A stretch of 64,000 bases of DNA from Oscillospiraceae bacterium (GTDB taxonomy: Bacteria > Bacillota > Clostridia > Oscillospirales > Acutalibacteraceae). The DNA lies in the NCBI GenBank assembly GCA_015066595.1, contig SVNZ01000004.1, positions 62,001 through 126,000 of the forward strand, in the 5' to 3' direction. This document shows, one piece after another, positions 24,333 through 33,337 of this stretch; the stretch's first letter is position 1, and every line of letters begins with the position of its first letter. The notes under the pieces are model-generated. The model saw nothing but the letters and a program-made list of their open reading frames with translations. It ran no database searches and was not told where the DNA came from. The position numbers were made by a program, and so were the translations under genes.

Positions 24333-26003
24333 TTATGTTACCTCCTTTTACCATACTTCAAGCTCTGCGAGCTTTCTCTGGATATGTGTTGCGTCAATAA
24401 TCTCGACCTTGTCATTTCCGTTGATATCAGAATTTGCAATGTTGATGTCGTTCTTGTTCACCAATTCTACCAGATATCTCTGGATATGTGTTGCATCTAT
24501 GATTGTGACTTTTCCATCAGCGTTTGCATCACCCTTCATTGTGAATACATCTGTTGAGCCTGATGTTGATGGCTCTGTTGGTATCACTGGTTGTGTTGGC
24601 TGTGTTGGTTGTGTTGGTTCTGTATTGTCAACAATCTCATTCACACACTCGTATGAACGCTGACGCTCAAGCAGACCGTTATCTGATGCCTGTACTGATA
24701 CAACCACTGTATATGTTCCAAGTGTTGTTGGTGTGAATTTGTATGTACTGTTGGTTGTGTAATATGGTACATTCACTACCATTCCCTGCTGATTCTTTAC
24801 TGTGTATTTATAGAAGAGAAGGTTTGTACCTACTTTACCACCGCCTGCAGTAACTGTGATTGTCTGCTCTACACCTTTTTTCATTTGTCCGTTGTTGCCG
24901 GCTGTGATTTTTTTGATGATAGGTGCTACTACGCTTGAGTCATCAGATACTGTGTATGTAAGTTTTCTCTGGTTTTCATTTCCTGATGTATCTTTCAGAT
25001 CACAGATGAGTGTATATGTTCCTGCTACTGTTGGCACCCATGTCACAGTGTTCTTTGCTGAATATTCCGAAATCACTGTTGTTTGGTTGCTTGCATTTGC
25101 TACGCTGAACTTGTATGACACAGTACCGCCTGTGCTCTTTGCATTTGCACTTACAACTATCTCTGTTCCCTTATACTGAGGGGATGCAAGGTCACTTGTA
25201 AAGCTGCTTACTGTGATTGGGGATACATCATATATTTCCCATGTACCGCTCTTGTTGTCATATATACGTCCTGCTCCTGGGAAACTCATATCACCTGTCT
25301 GGTTACTACCTGAGTTTGAGAAGATGATCTTATCCCAGTTACCTGTTACTTCATACTGCCATACATCGTCTCCGATATTTGTCATAGTCTTACCAGGCCA
25401 TGATGCGTTTTCTCCGGCACCGTCTTTCCACATATAGCAGCTGACTGCACCCCATCCTGCTGAGTTCTTGCAGTAGACCATCTTTGAGTCTGTTGTGCTA
25501 CCACCGCCTTGTGTTGGTGTCTCAGTTGTTGGTGTTGGTGCTGTAGTCGGATTTGCAGTTGTTGGCGTTACTACGTGTCCTTCATATGCACCCCAGCTTC
25601 CGTTTCTGTATATCTGTCCGTCTCCTGGAAATGTAAGGTCAGCTGTCTGGTTTCCGTTACCGCCTGTACCGTTGTTAAAGATGATGTTCTGATAGTCAGT
25701 TGTTGTGTTGTATTTCCACACACTACCGCTGACATTTGTCATCTGCACTCCAGGCCACTCTGCGTTTTTGGAATCACCGCTACCATTCCACATATAGCAG
25801 TAAACGCTGCCCCAATTTGTGCTGTTTTCGTAATACACTGTTCCGCTTGCTCCGGTTTCTGCGACTTCTACATTTTCAGCTGAAAACTGTACTGTTGTAC
25901 AAAACATCATACTGATAAGCATCGCCACTGTCAGGAGCATACAAATCGCACTTTTTGTTGTGTGCTTTTTGCTTACCATTGTTATTACCTCCTAAAGTTT
26001 TTA
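24218..26003 (-). repeat. 1,786-bp identical repeat, copy 1
   Basis: This stretch appears identical, base for base by eye, to 28512-30297 (offset 4,294). It covers the whole dockerin starch-binding gene, the 15-base gap and the signal-peptide codons of the amylase. Identity stops abruptly at both ends. Confidence 0.9.
24348..25979 (-). CDS. Dockerin-bearing starch-binding protein, copy 1 (Sas20-like)
   Basis: 543 residues. Signal peptide (1-34); CBM26-like module 1 (~47-130; SVYCYMWNGSGDSKNAEWPG); Thr/Pro linker (~135-160); CBM26-like module 2 (~165-250; AVSCYMWKDGAGENASWPGK); two Ig-like domains (~253-450); a TQPTQPTQP linker; a C-terminal dockerin with two DATHIQR repeats. No catalytic domain is seen. 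The plan resembles the R. bromii amylosome protein Sas20 as I recall it. It probably holds starch granules and docks onto a cohesin scaffold. First gene of the operon; RBS AGGAGGT. Confidence 0.88.
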   Translation of the reverse strand: MVSKKHTTKSAICMLLTVAMLISMMFCTTVQFSAENVEVAETGASGTVYYENSTNWGSVYCYMWNGSGDSKNAEWPGVQMTNVSGSVWKYNTTTDYQNIIFNNGTGGNGNQTADLTFPGDGQIYRNGSWGAYEGHVVTPTTANPTTAPTPTTETPTQGGGSTTDSKMVYCKNSAGWGAVSCYMWKDGAGENASWPGKTMTNIGDDVWQYEVTGNWDKIIFSNSGSNQTGDMSFPGAGRIYDNKSGTWEIYDVSPITVSSFTSDLASPQYKGTEIVVSANAKSTGGTVSYKFSVANASNQTTVISEYSAKNTVTWVPTVAGTYTLICDLKDTSGNENQRKLTYTVSDDSSVVAPIIKKITAGNNGQMKKGVEQTITVTAGGGKVGTNLLFYKYTVKNQQGMVVNVPYYTTNSTYKFTPTTLGTYTVVVSVQASDNGLLERQRSYECVNEIVDNTEPTQPTQPTQPVIPTEPSTSGSTDVFTMKGDANADGKVTIIDATHIQRYLVELVNKNDINIANSDINGNDKVEIIDATHIQRKLAELEVW

Positions 26004-26035
26004 GCTATTTTTCAACTATAAATAGCCACTTTTAC

Positions 26036-26064
26036 ATTATAATACAACTATTATGAATTTTCAT
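26036..26064 (-). promoter_or_regulatory. Promoter of starch operon 1
   Basis: Minus strand: ATGAAA (26059-26064), 17-base spacer, TATAAT (26036-26041). The same hexamers and spacing occur before operon 2. The leader is about 50 nt. Confidence 0.7.
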
Positions 26065-26094
26065 CTTATTTTAAAATTAAGATATAATCTTTCC

Positions 26095-26106
26095 ACGACA
26101 TGTCGT
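26095..26106 (-). promoter_or_regulatory. Conserved palindrome upstream of starch operon 1 (candidate activator/operator site)
   Basis: Perfect palindrome ACGACATGTCGT, centred 36.5 bases from the -35 box. The homologous site at operon 2 is CGCCATGGCG at the same distance. Flanking AAGATA/TATCTT arms extend the symmetry. Confidence 0.6.
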
Positions 26107-26212
26107 TTTTTTATCTTTTGTCTAATTATAGGGTCAAGTTTTAGCCTGAGCCAAACATTTTAAGCATCATTTGAAAGCAATCATAATTAACAGCCATAAC
26201 TAAGCATAATTA
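26107..26212. other. Intergenic spacer between the two starch operons, nothing else recognised
   Basis: The 319 bases between genes at 26004 and 26322 hold the operon 1 promoter and palindrome on the right-to-left side and the operon 2 terminator. In the remaining AT-rich ~105 bases I see no frame, repeat or RNA motif. Confidence 0.6.
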
Positions 26213-26256
26213 ATAAAAAACACCTGAATAAGCAAAAACTCATTCAGGTGTTTTTT
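26213..26256 (-). terminator. Terminator of starch operon 2
   Basis: Stem AACACCTGAAT/ATTCAGGTGTT (26219-26252) with T runs on both strands (TTTTATTAA on the minus side), 67 bases past the amylase 2 stop. Confidence 0.85.
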
Positions 26257-26322
26257 ATGTTTTTATATATCAGCTTAAATTCGTGCTCTTAAAACACGCA
26301 AGCTAAAATCAAACAAGTTATA

Positions 26323-28626
26323 TTACTTGAGGTATGTCTGGCCTGTTGGTCCCACAGCACCGCTAATGCCTGTAAAGCCACTAGCACAGCATACATATAC
26401 TCTCATATTACCCTTACCTACTGAAGAAACTGAGAGTGTACCGTTAGTTACGTTCTTAACATCACCGGAAACAGCATCAATATACTTACCATTAGGAACG
26501 TTCTTAAATGTAGCACCGTCAGTGATAGTAACGAGTGCAAGAGAGTCAATGCCTTCCTGACTATTTGTGTATCTTCTTACATATGACATATTACCTGATA
26601 CATAGTTAGAAGAGTTTGTGTACTGACCCTTCTGGAGTGCCGGAACAGCACGTCTGATAGCGTTGAGCTTCTGGATATGTTTAGCAAGTGGGTAGTTAAG
26701 TGTTTCAGCTACCTTACCTGAAGCTGTGTATTTGCTGTAATCAGAAGCAGTAACAGTGCCCTCCATATAATCGCCGAAGTATGCACGACCTGTCTGAGCA
26801 AGAGGCTTGTTAGGACCTACGTCTATTTCCATACCCTTTGCAAACTCAACCTCTGTACCGTAGTAAATACATGGAATACCACGGAATGTGAAGATAAGGT
26901 TGAGGTTTTCAGCCCAAGCCTGTGTACCTAAGCTGTAACGTGTCTTTTCCATACCATCAGGACCGTAGTCGTGTGAGTCAACATACATTACGTTCCATGT
27001 TGAGTCGTTCATATACTGATCTTCAGCCAGACCTGCTCTATATGCGTTACCTGCGTTCTCAAAGTTCCAGTGCATTGTAAAGTCGATTACAGATGTACCG
27101 TTTGACTTTGAGTAGTCAGGTGTGTGATATGAAATACCGTTCAAAAATGCGTTAGAGCTTGTTGGGTGACCACTTGGATCTCTGTGCGCATCGTAGTGGC
27201 TGATAGAAGTATCAATGTTAGCAGTTGGGCTTGTTGTATTCCAGTTACCTTTCCACGCCGACTCGGTTTCAGCCCATGTGAAGAATGCAGGTGAAGAAGA
27301 TGGAATGTTGTGGTTCCATGTCTCACGTACTCGAGAGCAAACCTCACCAAAGATGTGGAAGTTTTCGTTGCCGTTTGTTTTCATTGAAAGCTTATCATAG
27401 AACTTAGGGAAGTAAGCACTGTTGAGTGTCCAACGGTTGATGTGCTTTTCAGTGTCAAGACGGAAAGCATCAACGCCCATATCTACATACTGAAGATATG
27501 CATCTGTGATATACTCAGCAACAACTGGATTTTCTGTGTTGATATCAACACAGTCACCTGCCATTGAGCCCTGCTGCTCAATTGAGCTTTCGTAACCCAT
27601 TCCGGTTTCTCTATGGTAGTACTCGTTTTTGTTCTGAGCCATACCGGACTTGTGGCCCTTCATACAGTCAAGACGAGCCTGGAACTGTGCGTCAGGCTGT
27701 AAGCTATCGTAATTTGGATAAGATTTCGCAAGCAAGCCATCAGGCTTCATCACCATACAGCTTGAATCACCAAGGTCCTTAATAGATTTATACTCCTTAG
27801 TGAACATAGGAGCAAGGAACTCTTCACCGAAGTTACCAGAGTGGTTCCATACAACGTCCTGAATAATTTTGATACCCTTTGCATGGGCTGCATCAATTAC
27901 ATCCTGGAATGTTGCTCCATCACTTTCATAACGAACATCAACCTTTGAGAAGTCCATAGCATGGTAGCCATGATAGTCGTAACCTGAAGCGTTTTCTACT
28001 ACAGGAGTCATCCAGATAGCAGAGAAGCCAAGAGCTTTGATGTAGTCGAGCTTTTCGATAAGACCTTTGAAGTCACCACGCCATGCAGGGTCAGAGTCAG
28101 GGTTGTTAGCCTTCTGGTCTTCCCAGCAGTGAACGTTGTTGCCTGTATCGCCATCGTAAAAACGAGTTGTGATTATAAAGTAAATAGATTCTTCTCTAAG
28201 ATCTGTACGCTCATATGAATGCTCATACGGATTATACTTTGTCCACTTACCGTCTTTGTACCACCACTCACCTGTTGTACGAGTTGTCTCTTCAGAAATC
28301 TGTCCTGTAAGTGCAGATGTTCCGTCTGTGAACAAAAGGTTGATTTTTGTGGAGCTTGAGAACTTGTATGTGTACCAGTAGCCACCTGTCATGCTTGACT
28401 CTTTTGTCATCTTAGCACCAGGATAAGCTACAGTAAGGTTCTGTGGAAGTGCGTTCCAGTAGTAAACATATGGAACTTTGTTTTTTGATTCAAAATGCAC
28501 TGTGATACCAGTATCAGCTGAAGTATCTGCTATTTCAGATTCTGAAGCAGTAGCAGAGATAACAGCAACGGATACGATAATCATAGCAACTAGAAGTAGT
28601 GCTGCAATTCTTTTAAATGTATTCAT
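26323..28626 (-). CDS. Secreted GH13 alpha-amylase, copy 2
   Basis: 767 residues, same plan as copy 1: signal peptide identical in sequence to copy 1, CBM26-type module, GH13 domain, C-terminal beta domain. Region I is canonical (DVVWNHSGN); region II VDAFRLDTEKH; region III IFGEVCS; region IV VDSHDYG. Its C-terminal ~110 residues are close to copy 1, but silent sites differ at many codons, and the middle differs in sequence and length (35 residues shorter). No dockerin. It starts 15 bases after the second starch-binding gene. The divergence from copy 1 suggests a different product pattern or substrate preference. Confidence 0.93.
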   Translation of the reverse strand: MNTFKRIAALLLVAMIIVSVAVISATASESEIADTSADTGITVHFESKNKVPYVYYWNALPQNLTVAYPGAKMTKESSMTGGYWYTYKFSSSTKINLLFTDGTSALTGQISEETTRTTGEWWYKDGKWTKYNPYEHSYERTDLREESIYFIITTRFYDGDTGNNVHCWEDQKANNPDSDPAWRGDFKGLIEKLDYIKALGFSAIWMTPVVENASGYDYHGYHAMDFSKVDVRYESDGATFQDVIDAAHAKGIKIIQDVVWNHSGNFGEEFLAPMFTKEYKSIKDLGDSSCMVMKPDGLLAKSYPNYDSLQPDAQFQARLDCMKGHKSGMAQNKNEYYHRETGMGYESSIEQQGSMAGDCVDINTENPVVAEYITDAYLQYVDMGVDAFRLDTEKHINRWTLNSAYFPKFYDKLSMKTNGNENFHIFGEVCSRVRETWNHNIPSSSPAFFTWAETESAWKGNWNTTSPTANIDTSISHYDAHRDPSGHPTSSNAFLNGISYHTPDYSKSNGTSVIDFTMHWNFENAGNAYRAGLAEDQYMNDSTWNVMYVDSHDYGPDGMEKTRYSLGTQAWAENLNLIFTFRGIPCIYYGTEVEFAKGMEIDVGPNKPLAQTGRAYFGDYMEGTVTASDYSKYTASGKVAETLNYPLAKHIQKLNAIRRAVPALQKGQYTNSSNYVSGNMSYVRRYTNSQEGIDSLALVTITDGATFKNVPNGKYIDAVSGDVKNVTNGTLSVSSVGKGNMRVYVCCASGFTGISGAVGPTGQTYLK

Positions 28627-30297
28627 TTATGTTACCTCCTTTTACCATACTTCAAGCTCTGCGAGCTTTCTCTGGATATGTGTTGCGTCAATAATCTCGA
28701 CCTTGTCATTTCCGTTGATATCAGAATTTGCAATGTTGATGTCGTTCTTGTTCACCAATTCTACCAGATATCTCTGGATATGTGTTGCATCTATGATTGT
28801 GACTTTTCCATCAGCGTTTGCATCACCCTTCATTGTGAATACATCTGTTGAGCCTGATGTTGATGGCTCTGTTGGTATCACTGGTTGTGTTGGCTGTGTT
28901 GGTTGTGTTGGTTCTGTATTGTCAACAATCTCATTCACACACTCGTATGAACGCTGACGCTCAAGCAGACCGTTATCTGATGCCTGTACTGATACAACCA
29001 CTGTATATGTTCCAAGTGTTGTTGGTGTGAATTTGTATGTACTGTTGGTTGTGTAATATGGTACATTCACTACCATTCCCTGCTGATTCTTTACTGTGTA
29101 TTTATAGAAGAGAAGGTTTGTACCTACTTTACCACCGCCTGCAGTAACTGTGATTGTCTGCTCTACACCTTTTTTCATTTGTCCGTTGTTGCCGGCTGTG
29201 ATTTTTTTGATGATAGGTGCTACTACGCTTGAGTCATCAGATACTGTGTATGTAAGTTTTCTCTGGTTTTCATTTCCTGATGTATCTTTCAGATCACAGA
29301 TGAGTGTATATGTTCCTGCTACTGTTGGCACCCATGTCACAGTGTTCTTTGCTGAATATTCCGAAATCACTGTTGTTTGGTTGCTTGCATTTGCTACGCT
29401 GAACTTGTATGACACAGTACCGCCTGTGCTCTTTGCATTTGCACTTACAACTATCTCTGTTCCCTTATACTGAGGGGATGCAAGGTCACTTGTAAAGCTG
29501 CTTACTGTGATTGGGGATACATCATATATTTCCCATGTACCGCTCTTGTTGTCATATATACGTCCTGCTCCTGGGAAACTCATATCACCTGTCTGGTTAC
29601 TACCTGAGTTTGAGAAGATGATCTTATCCCAGTTACCTGTTACTTCATACTGCCATACATCGTCTCCGATATTTGTCATAGTCTTACCAGGCCATGATGC
29701 GTTTTCTCCGGCACCGTCTTTCCACATATAGCAGCTGACTGCACCCCATCCTGCTGAGTTCTTGCAGTAGACCATCTTTGAGTCTGTTGTGCTACCACCG
29801 CCTTGTGTTGGTGTCTCAGTTGTTGGTGTTGGTGCTGTAGTCGGATTTGCAGTTGTTGGCGTTACTACGTGTCCTTCATATGCACCCCAGCTTCCGTTTC
29901 TGTATATCTGTCCGTCTCCTGGAAATGTAAGGTCAGCTGTCTGGTTTCCGTTACCGCCTGTACCGTTGTTAAAGATGATGTTCTGATAGTCAGTTGTTGT
30001 GTTGTATTTCCACACACTACCGCTGACATTTGTCATCTGCACTCCAGGCCACTCTGCGTTTTTGGAATCACCGCTACCATTCCACATATAGCAGTAAACG
30101 CTGCCCCAATTTGTGCTGTTTTCGTAATACACTGTTCCGCTTGCTCCGGTTTCTGCGACTTCTACATTTTCAGCTGAAAACTGTACTGTTGTACAAAACA
30201 TCATACTGATAAGCATCGCCACTGTCAGGAGCATACAAATCGCACTTTTTGTTGTGTGCTTTTTGCTTACCATTGTTATTACCTCCTAAAGTTTTTA
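28512..30297 (-). repeat. 1,786-bp identical repeat, copy 2
   Basis: Counterpart of 24218-26003. The boundaries lie at the same places: inside the amylase signal-peptide codons and about 24 bases upstream of the starch-binding gene start. Confidence 0.9.
28642..30273 (-). CDS. Dockerin-bearing starch-binding protein, copy 2 (Sas20-like)
   Basis: 543 residues, identical in amino-acid sequence to the protein at 24348 and apparently identical in DNA: two CBM26-like modules, two Ig-like domains, Thr/Pro linkers, C-terminal dockerin. Having two exact copies raises dosage of the binding protein relative to each amylase. It is the first gene of starch operon 2, driven by a promoter about 280 bases upstream, compared with about 55 for copy 1. 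Exact identity could also be an assembly effect. Confidence 0.88.
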   Translation of the reverse strand: MVSKKHTTKSAICMLLTVAMLISMMFCTTVQFSAENVEVAETGASGTVYYENSTNWGSVYCYMWNGSGDSKNAEWPGVQMTNVSGSVWKYNTTTDYQNIIFNNGTGGNGNQTADLTFPGDGQIYRNGSWGAYEGHVVTPTTANPTTAPTPTTETPTQGGGSTTDSKMVYCKNSAGWGAVSCYMWKDGAGENASWPGKTMTNIGDDVWQYEVTGNWDKIIFSNSGSNQTGDMSFPGAGRIYDNKSGTWEIYDVSPITVSSFTSDLASPQYKGTEIVVSANAKSTGGTVSYKFSVANASNQTTVISEYSAKNTVTWVPTVAGTYTLICDLKDTSGNENQRKLTYTVSDDSSVVAPIIKKITAGNNGQMKKGVEQTITVTAGGGKVGTNLLFYKYTVKNQQGMVVNVPYYTTNSTYKFTPTTLGTYTVVVSVQASDNGLLERQRSYECVNEIVDNTEPTQPTQPTQPVIPTEPSTSGSTDVFTMKGDANADGKVTIIDATHIQRYLVELVNKNDINIANSDINGNDKVEIIDATHIQRKLAELEVW

Positions 30298-30557
30298 TGT
30301 GTATGCTATTTTACAATCAGAGTTTTCAACACTCATTGTGAGAATTTCACAAATATATCAGCTTTCTTTTGTGCAAAAAGCGATGGTCACTAATTTCAAA
30401 CAAAACGAATCAATCATACCAAAAACGCCGATACTGAAATACTGCACAACAAAGTATAACGCCATTTGTGAATAACAACCAAAAAGCTTCACACGCACAA
30501 AAATGACATCCGGAAGATGTCATTTTGTCTGATCAATAGCATATTTTTCTTGTTTGC
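30298..30557 (-). other. Long leader of starch operon 2 with hairpin and 17-bp palindrome
   Basis: No gene is seen between 30298 and 30706. Downstream of the promoter, a hairpin AAAATGACATC/GATGTCATTTT (30500-30526) is followed on the minus strand by a short T run, resembling an attenuator. Closer to the gene, TTGTGAGAATTTCACAA (30336-30352) is a 17-bp palindrome with a 5-base centre. Operon 1 has neither element. Confidence 0.55.
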
Positions 30558-30586
30558 ATTATATAACAATTTTGTAAAGATTTCAT
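30558..30586 (-). promoter_or_regulatory. Promoter of starch operon 2
   Basis: Minus strand: ATGAAA (30581-30586), 17-base spacer, TATAAT (30558-30563), aligned with the operon 1 promoter including the upstream TATCTTAATTTTAAAA block. Confidence 0.7.
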
Positions 30587-30617
30587 CTATTTTTAAAATT
30601 AAGATATATACCTTCCA

Positions 30618-30627
30618 CGCCATGGCG
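30618..30627 (-). promoter_or_regulatory. Conserved palindrome upstream of starch operon 2
   Basis: CGCCATGGCG, centred 36.5 bases from the -35 box, the same as at operon 1. Compared with CGACATGTCG, the two changed bases are on symmetric positions, so the dyad is kept. Confidence 0.6.
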
Positions 30628-30663
30628 ATTTTTTATCTTTTTATTAGCACTGTAGCGATTAAA

Positions 30664-30695
30664 AGCAAAAAAACGACCACGTAAAATGGTCGTTT
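30664..30695 (-). terminator. Terminator of rarA
   Basis: On the minus strand AAACGACCA/TGGTCGTTT is followed by TTTTGC, 12 bases after the stop. Confidence 0.88.
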
Positions 30696-30706
30696 TTGCG
30701 TAAAGT

Positions 30707-31966
30707 TTATTTTATTTTATCCCAGTAGGCTTTGAACGCCTGCTCGGTTTTATTGTCCCCGAACTCATAGTACCTTGTATCCTTTAAAATATCAGGCAGA
30801 TACTGTTGATATGTATAGTGGTTCGGGTAATCATGCGGATAAATATAGTTTTGCCCTTTGTTAGGATTATCCTCTCCGTCAAAATGCATATTCTGTAGCT
30901 GACGAGGGATAGGACCGCTTTTGCCCATTTTCAGATCTTGCATCGCAGCATTTATGGCATCGTGGCCGGAATTCGACTTAGGTGCAAGGGAAACCATAAT
31001 AACTGCGTCAGCAAGCGGAAGTCTTGCTTCAGGAAGTCCGACTTGGAGTGCTATATCAACACATGATTTTACGATAGGCATAATCTGCGGATATGCAAGC
31101 CCCACATCTTCGCACGCACAAACCAAAAGACGTCTACACGCACTCATCAAATCTCCTGCATCAAGCAGTCTTGCAAGATAGTAAATAGCAGCATCAGGAT
31201 CAGAGCCACGCATACTTTTTTGATATGCCGACACTATGTCGTAGTGCTCATCGCCATCACGGTTGTAACGGTTAGCGCTTCTTTGAGTCAGGTCAAACAC
31301 AGTTTCGTCCGTAATAGTTAGTTTTTCTCCGTCATCGTCAGCTGAAAGTACTGACAACTCAACTGCGTTGAGCGCTTTTCGAACATCACCGCCACAAGCA
31401 GTGCTGATATGTTCCACCGCTTTGTTTGAAACTTTGATTTCCTTTTGCATCTCATCAGATATAACCCTGAATGCTCTCAAAACAGCTCTTTTGACCTCAT
31501 CCTTGTCTACCGCCTTAAATTCAAAAACAGTACTACGTGACAAAATCGCATTGTAAACATAGAAATACGGGTTCTCAGTAGTGGACGCAATCAGCGTAAT
31601 CTTTCCGTTCTCAATATACTCAAGCAGGGTCTGCTGTTGCTTTTTGTTGAGATACTGAATCTCGTCCAGATAAAGCAATATACCATTTATCCCCTCAAAG
31701 GTATCAAGCGACTGAAAAATATCCTTAATATCTGATGTGGACGCAGTTGTACCGTTGAGCTTTTTAAAAGTACGGTTGGTGCTCTTTGCGATATATGAAG
31801 CAAGCGTCGTTTTGCCCACACCAGACGGACCGTAGAATATTAAATTGGGAATTTTACCGCTTTCGATAATTTTTCGAAGCGGCTTGTCTTTTTCGAGCAG
31901 GTGTCTCTGCCCTACCATGTCGTCAAGCGACTGCGGACGCAGTCTATCAGCAAGTGGTGATGACAT
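30707..31966 (-). CDS. rarA: Replication-associated recombination protein A (AAA+ ATPase)
   Basis: 419 residues. Walker A GPSGVGKTT, Walker B LLYLDEIQYL, sensor ASTTENPYF, and the C-terminal MgsA/RarA tetramerisation part (SDPDAAIYYLARLLDAGDL; YPHDYPNHY). The protein acts on stalled replication forks and single-stranded DNA gaps and is related to clamp-loader ATPases. It follows glyA by 67 bases on the same strand. RBS GGGAAG. Confidence 0.95.
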   Translation of the reverse strand: MSSPLADRLRPQSLDDMVGQRHLLEKDKPLRKIIESGKIPNLIFYGPSGVGKTTLASYIAKSTNRTFKKLNGTTASTSDIKDIFQSLDTFEGINGILLYLDEIQYLNKKQQQTLLEYIENGKITLIASTTENPYFYVYNAILSRSTVFEFKAVDKDEVKRAVLRAFRVISDEMQKEIKVSNKAVEHISTACGGDVRKALNAVELSVLSADDDGEKLTITDETVFDLTQRSANRYNRDGDEHYDIVSAYQKSMRGSDPDAAIYYLARLLDAGDLMSACRRLLVCACEDVGLAYPQIMPIVKSCVDIALQVGLPEARLPLADAVIMVSLAPKSNSGHDAINAAMQDLKMGKSGPIPRQLQNMHFDGEDNPNKGQNYIYPHDYPNHYTYQQYLPDILKDTRYYEFGDNKTEQAFKAYWDKIK

Positions 31967-32033
31967 ACAAACTTCCCTTTATTATATTTCTTTTTTCGAA
32001 TTATTAATCTGTTATTATATTTCTAATTCAGAA

Positions 32034-33287
32034 TTATTCGTAGAGTGGGTATTTAGCACAAAGCTCTGTGACCATAGCTCTTACCTTATCAGCATTGTTG
32101 TCAAAATCTTTGATAACAAGTGAAATACACTCTGCGATAACATCCATATCATCTTCTTTGAAGCCTCTTGTTGTAGCAGCTGCTGTACCGATACGAACAC
32201 CTGAAGTTACAAATGGGCTGAGAGGCTCCTGTGGAATAGTGTTCTTGTTAAGAGTGATGTAGCACTCGTCGAGCTTTGCTTCGAGCTCTTTGCCTGTAAC
32301 GCCCTCGTTTCTAAGGTCTAGGAGCATAACATGGTTGTCTGTACCACCACTAATAAGAGTATGTCCACGCTTGATAAGCCCATCAGCTAAAGCCGCACAG
32401 TTTTTGACAATCTGCTCACCGTAAAGCTTGAACTCAGGCTTTAACGCCTCACCAAAGCAAACAGCTTTTGCAGCGATGATATGCATAAGTGGACCACCCT
32501 GTGTACCAGGGAAAAGTGCCTTGTCGATAGCTTTAGCGTACTCTTCCTTACAAAGCACCAAACCGCCACGTGGACCACGCAGTGTCTTATGGGTTGTGGT
32601 AGTAACAAAGTCAGCATATGGAACAGGGTTTTGATGTACACCTGCAGCAACAAGTCCTGCGATATGAGCCATATCTACCATCAAGTATGCGCCGACCTCG
32701 TCCGCAATCTCTCTGAACTTTTTAAAGTCGATAGCACGTGGATAAGCAGAAGCACCGCATACAATCATTTTAGGCTTGCACTCTTTTGCCTGCTCAAGCA
32801 CCTTATCGTAGTCGATTCTGTGTGTAACAGGGTCAACGCCGTATGATACGAAGTTAAAATACTTACCTGACATATTAACAGGTGAACCGTGTGTAAGGTG
32901 ACCACCCTCAGCAAGGTTCATACCCATAACTGTATCGCCGAGCTCGAGCATAGCAAAATATACTGTCATATTAGCCTGTGCACCTGAGTGTGGCTGAACG
33001 TTGGCATGGTCTGCTCCAAAAAGCTCACATGCACGTTTTCTTGCGATATCTTCAACAACGTCTACTGCATAGCAACCGCCATAGTAACGCTTTCCTGGGT
33101 AACCTTCAGCATACTTATTAGTTAAAACTGAACCCATAGCAGCCATAACAGCAGGAGAAACAATGTTCTCGCTGGCAATAAGCTCGATGTTCTGTTTCTG
33201 TCTTTTGAGTTCTGTTGCCATCGCATCAGCTACTTCTTTGTCGTAGCCCTCAACAAAACCGATTGAATCAATAATGTCTTTATACAT
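32034..33287 (-). CDS. glyA: Serine hydroxymethyltransferase
   Basis: About 417 residues. The start at 33287 is preferred because GGGGA lies 6 bases upstream; an ATG two codons earlier (33293) abuts the ribosome site. PLP-lysine motif [13 protein letters not shown], with [15 protein letters not shown] and YYGGCYAVD. It interconverts serine and glycine with tetrahydrofolate, supplying one-carbon units. It lies downstream of the dihydrouridine synthase gene on the same strand. Confidence 0.96.
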   Translation of the reverse strand: MYKDIIDSIGFVEGYDKEVADAMATELKRQKQNIELIASENIVSPAVMAAMGSVLTNKYAEGYPGKRYYGGCYAVDVVEDIARKRACELFGADHANVQPHSGAQANMTVYFAMLELGDTVMGMNLAEGGHLTHGSPVNMSGKYFNFVSYGVDPVTHRIDYDKVLEQAKECKPKMIVCGASAYPRAIDFKKFREIADEVGAYLMVDMAHIAGLVAAGVHQNPVPYADFVTTTTHKTLRGPRGGLVLCKEEYAKAIDKALFPGTQGGPLMHIIAAKAVCFGEALKPEFKLYGEQIVKNCAALADGLIKRGHTLISGGTDNHVMLLDLRNEGVTGKELEAKLDECYITLNKNTIPQEPLSPFVTSGVRIGTAAATTRGFKEDDMDVIAECISLVIKDFDNNADKVRAMVTELCAKYPLYE

Positions 33288-33337
33288 ATCCATTCCCCTT
33301 TTTATTTCCCAGCTAAAGCTGTATTTTACTATAATTT

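Noticed and set aside
24348..30273. Long plus-strand open frames inside the starch-binding genes, identical in both copies
   Set aside because: They lie opposite the real genes, have no ribosome sites or recognisable domains, and owe their identity to the DNA repeat.
30336..30352. CRP-type binding site (TGTGA...TCACA) before starch operon 2
   Set aside because: The spacing is 5 bases, not the 6 of the CRP consensus, and catabolite control in this group does not normally use CRP. Reported only as a palindrome.
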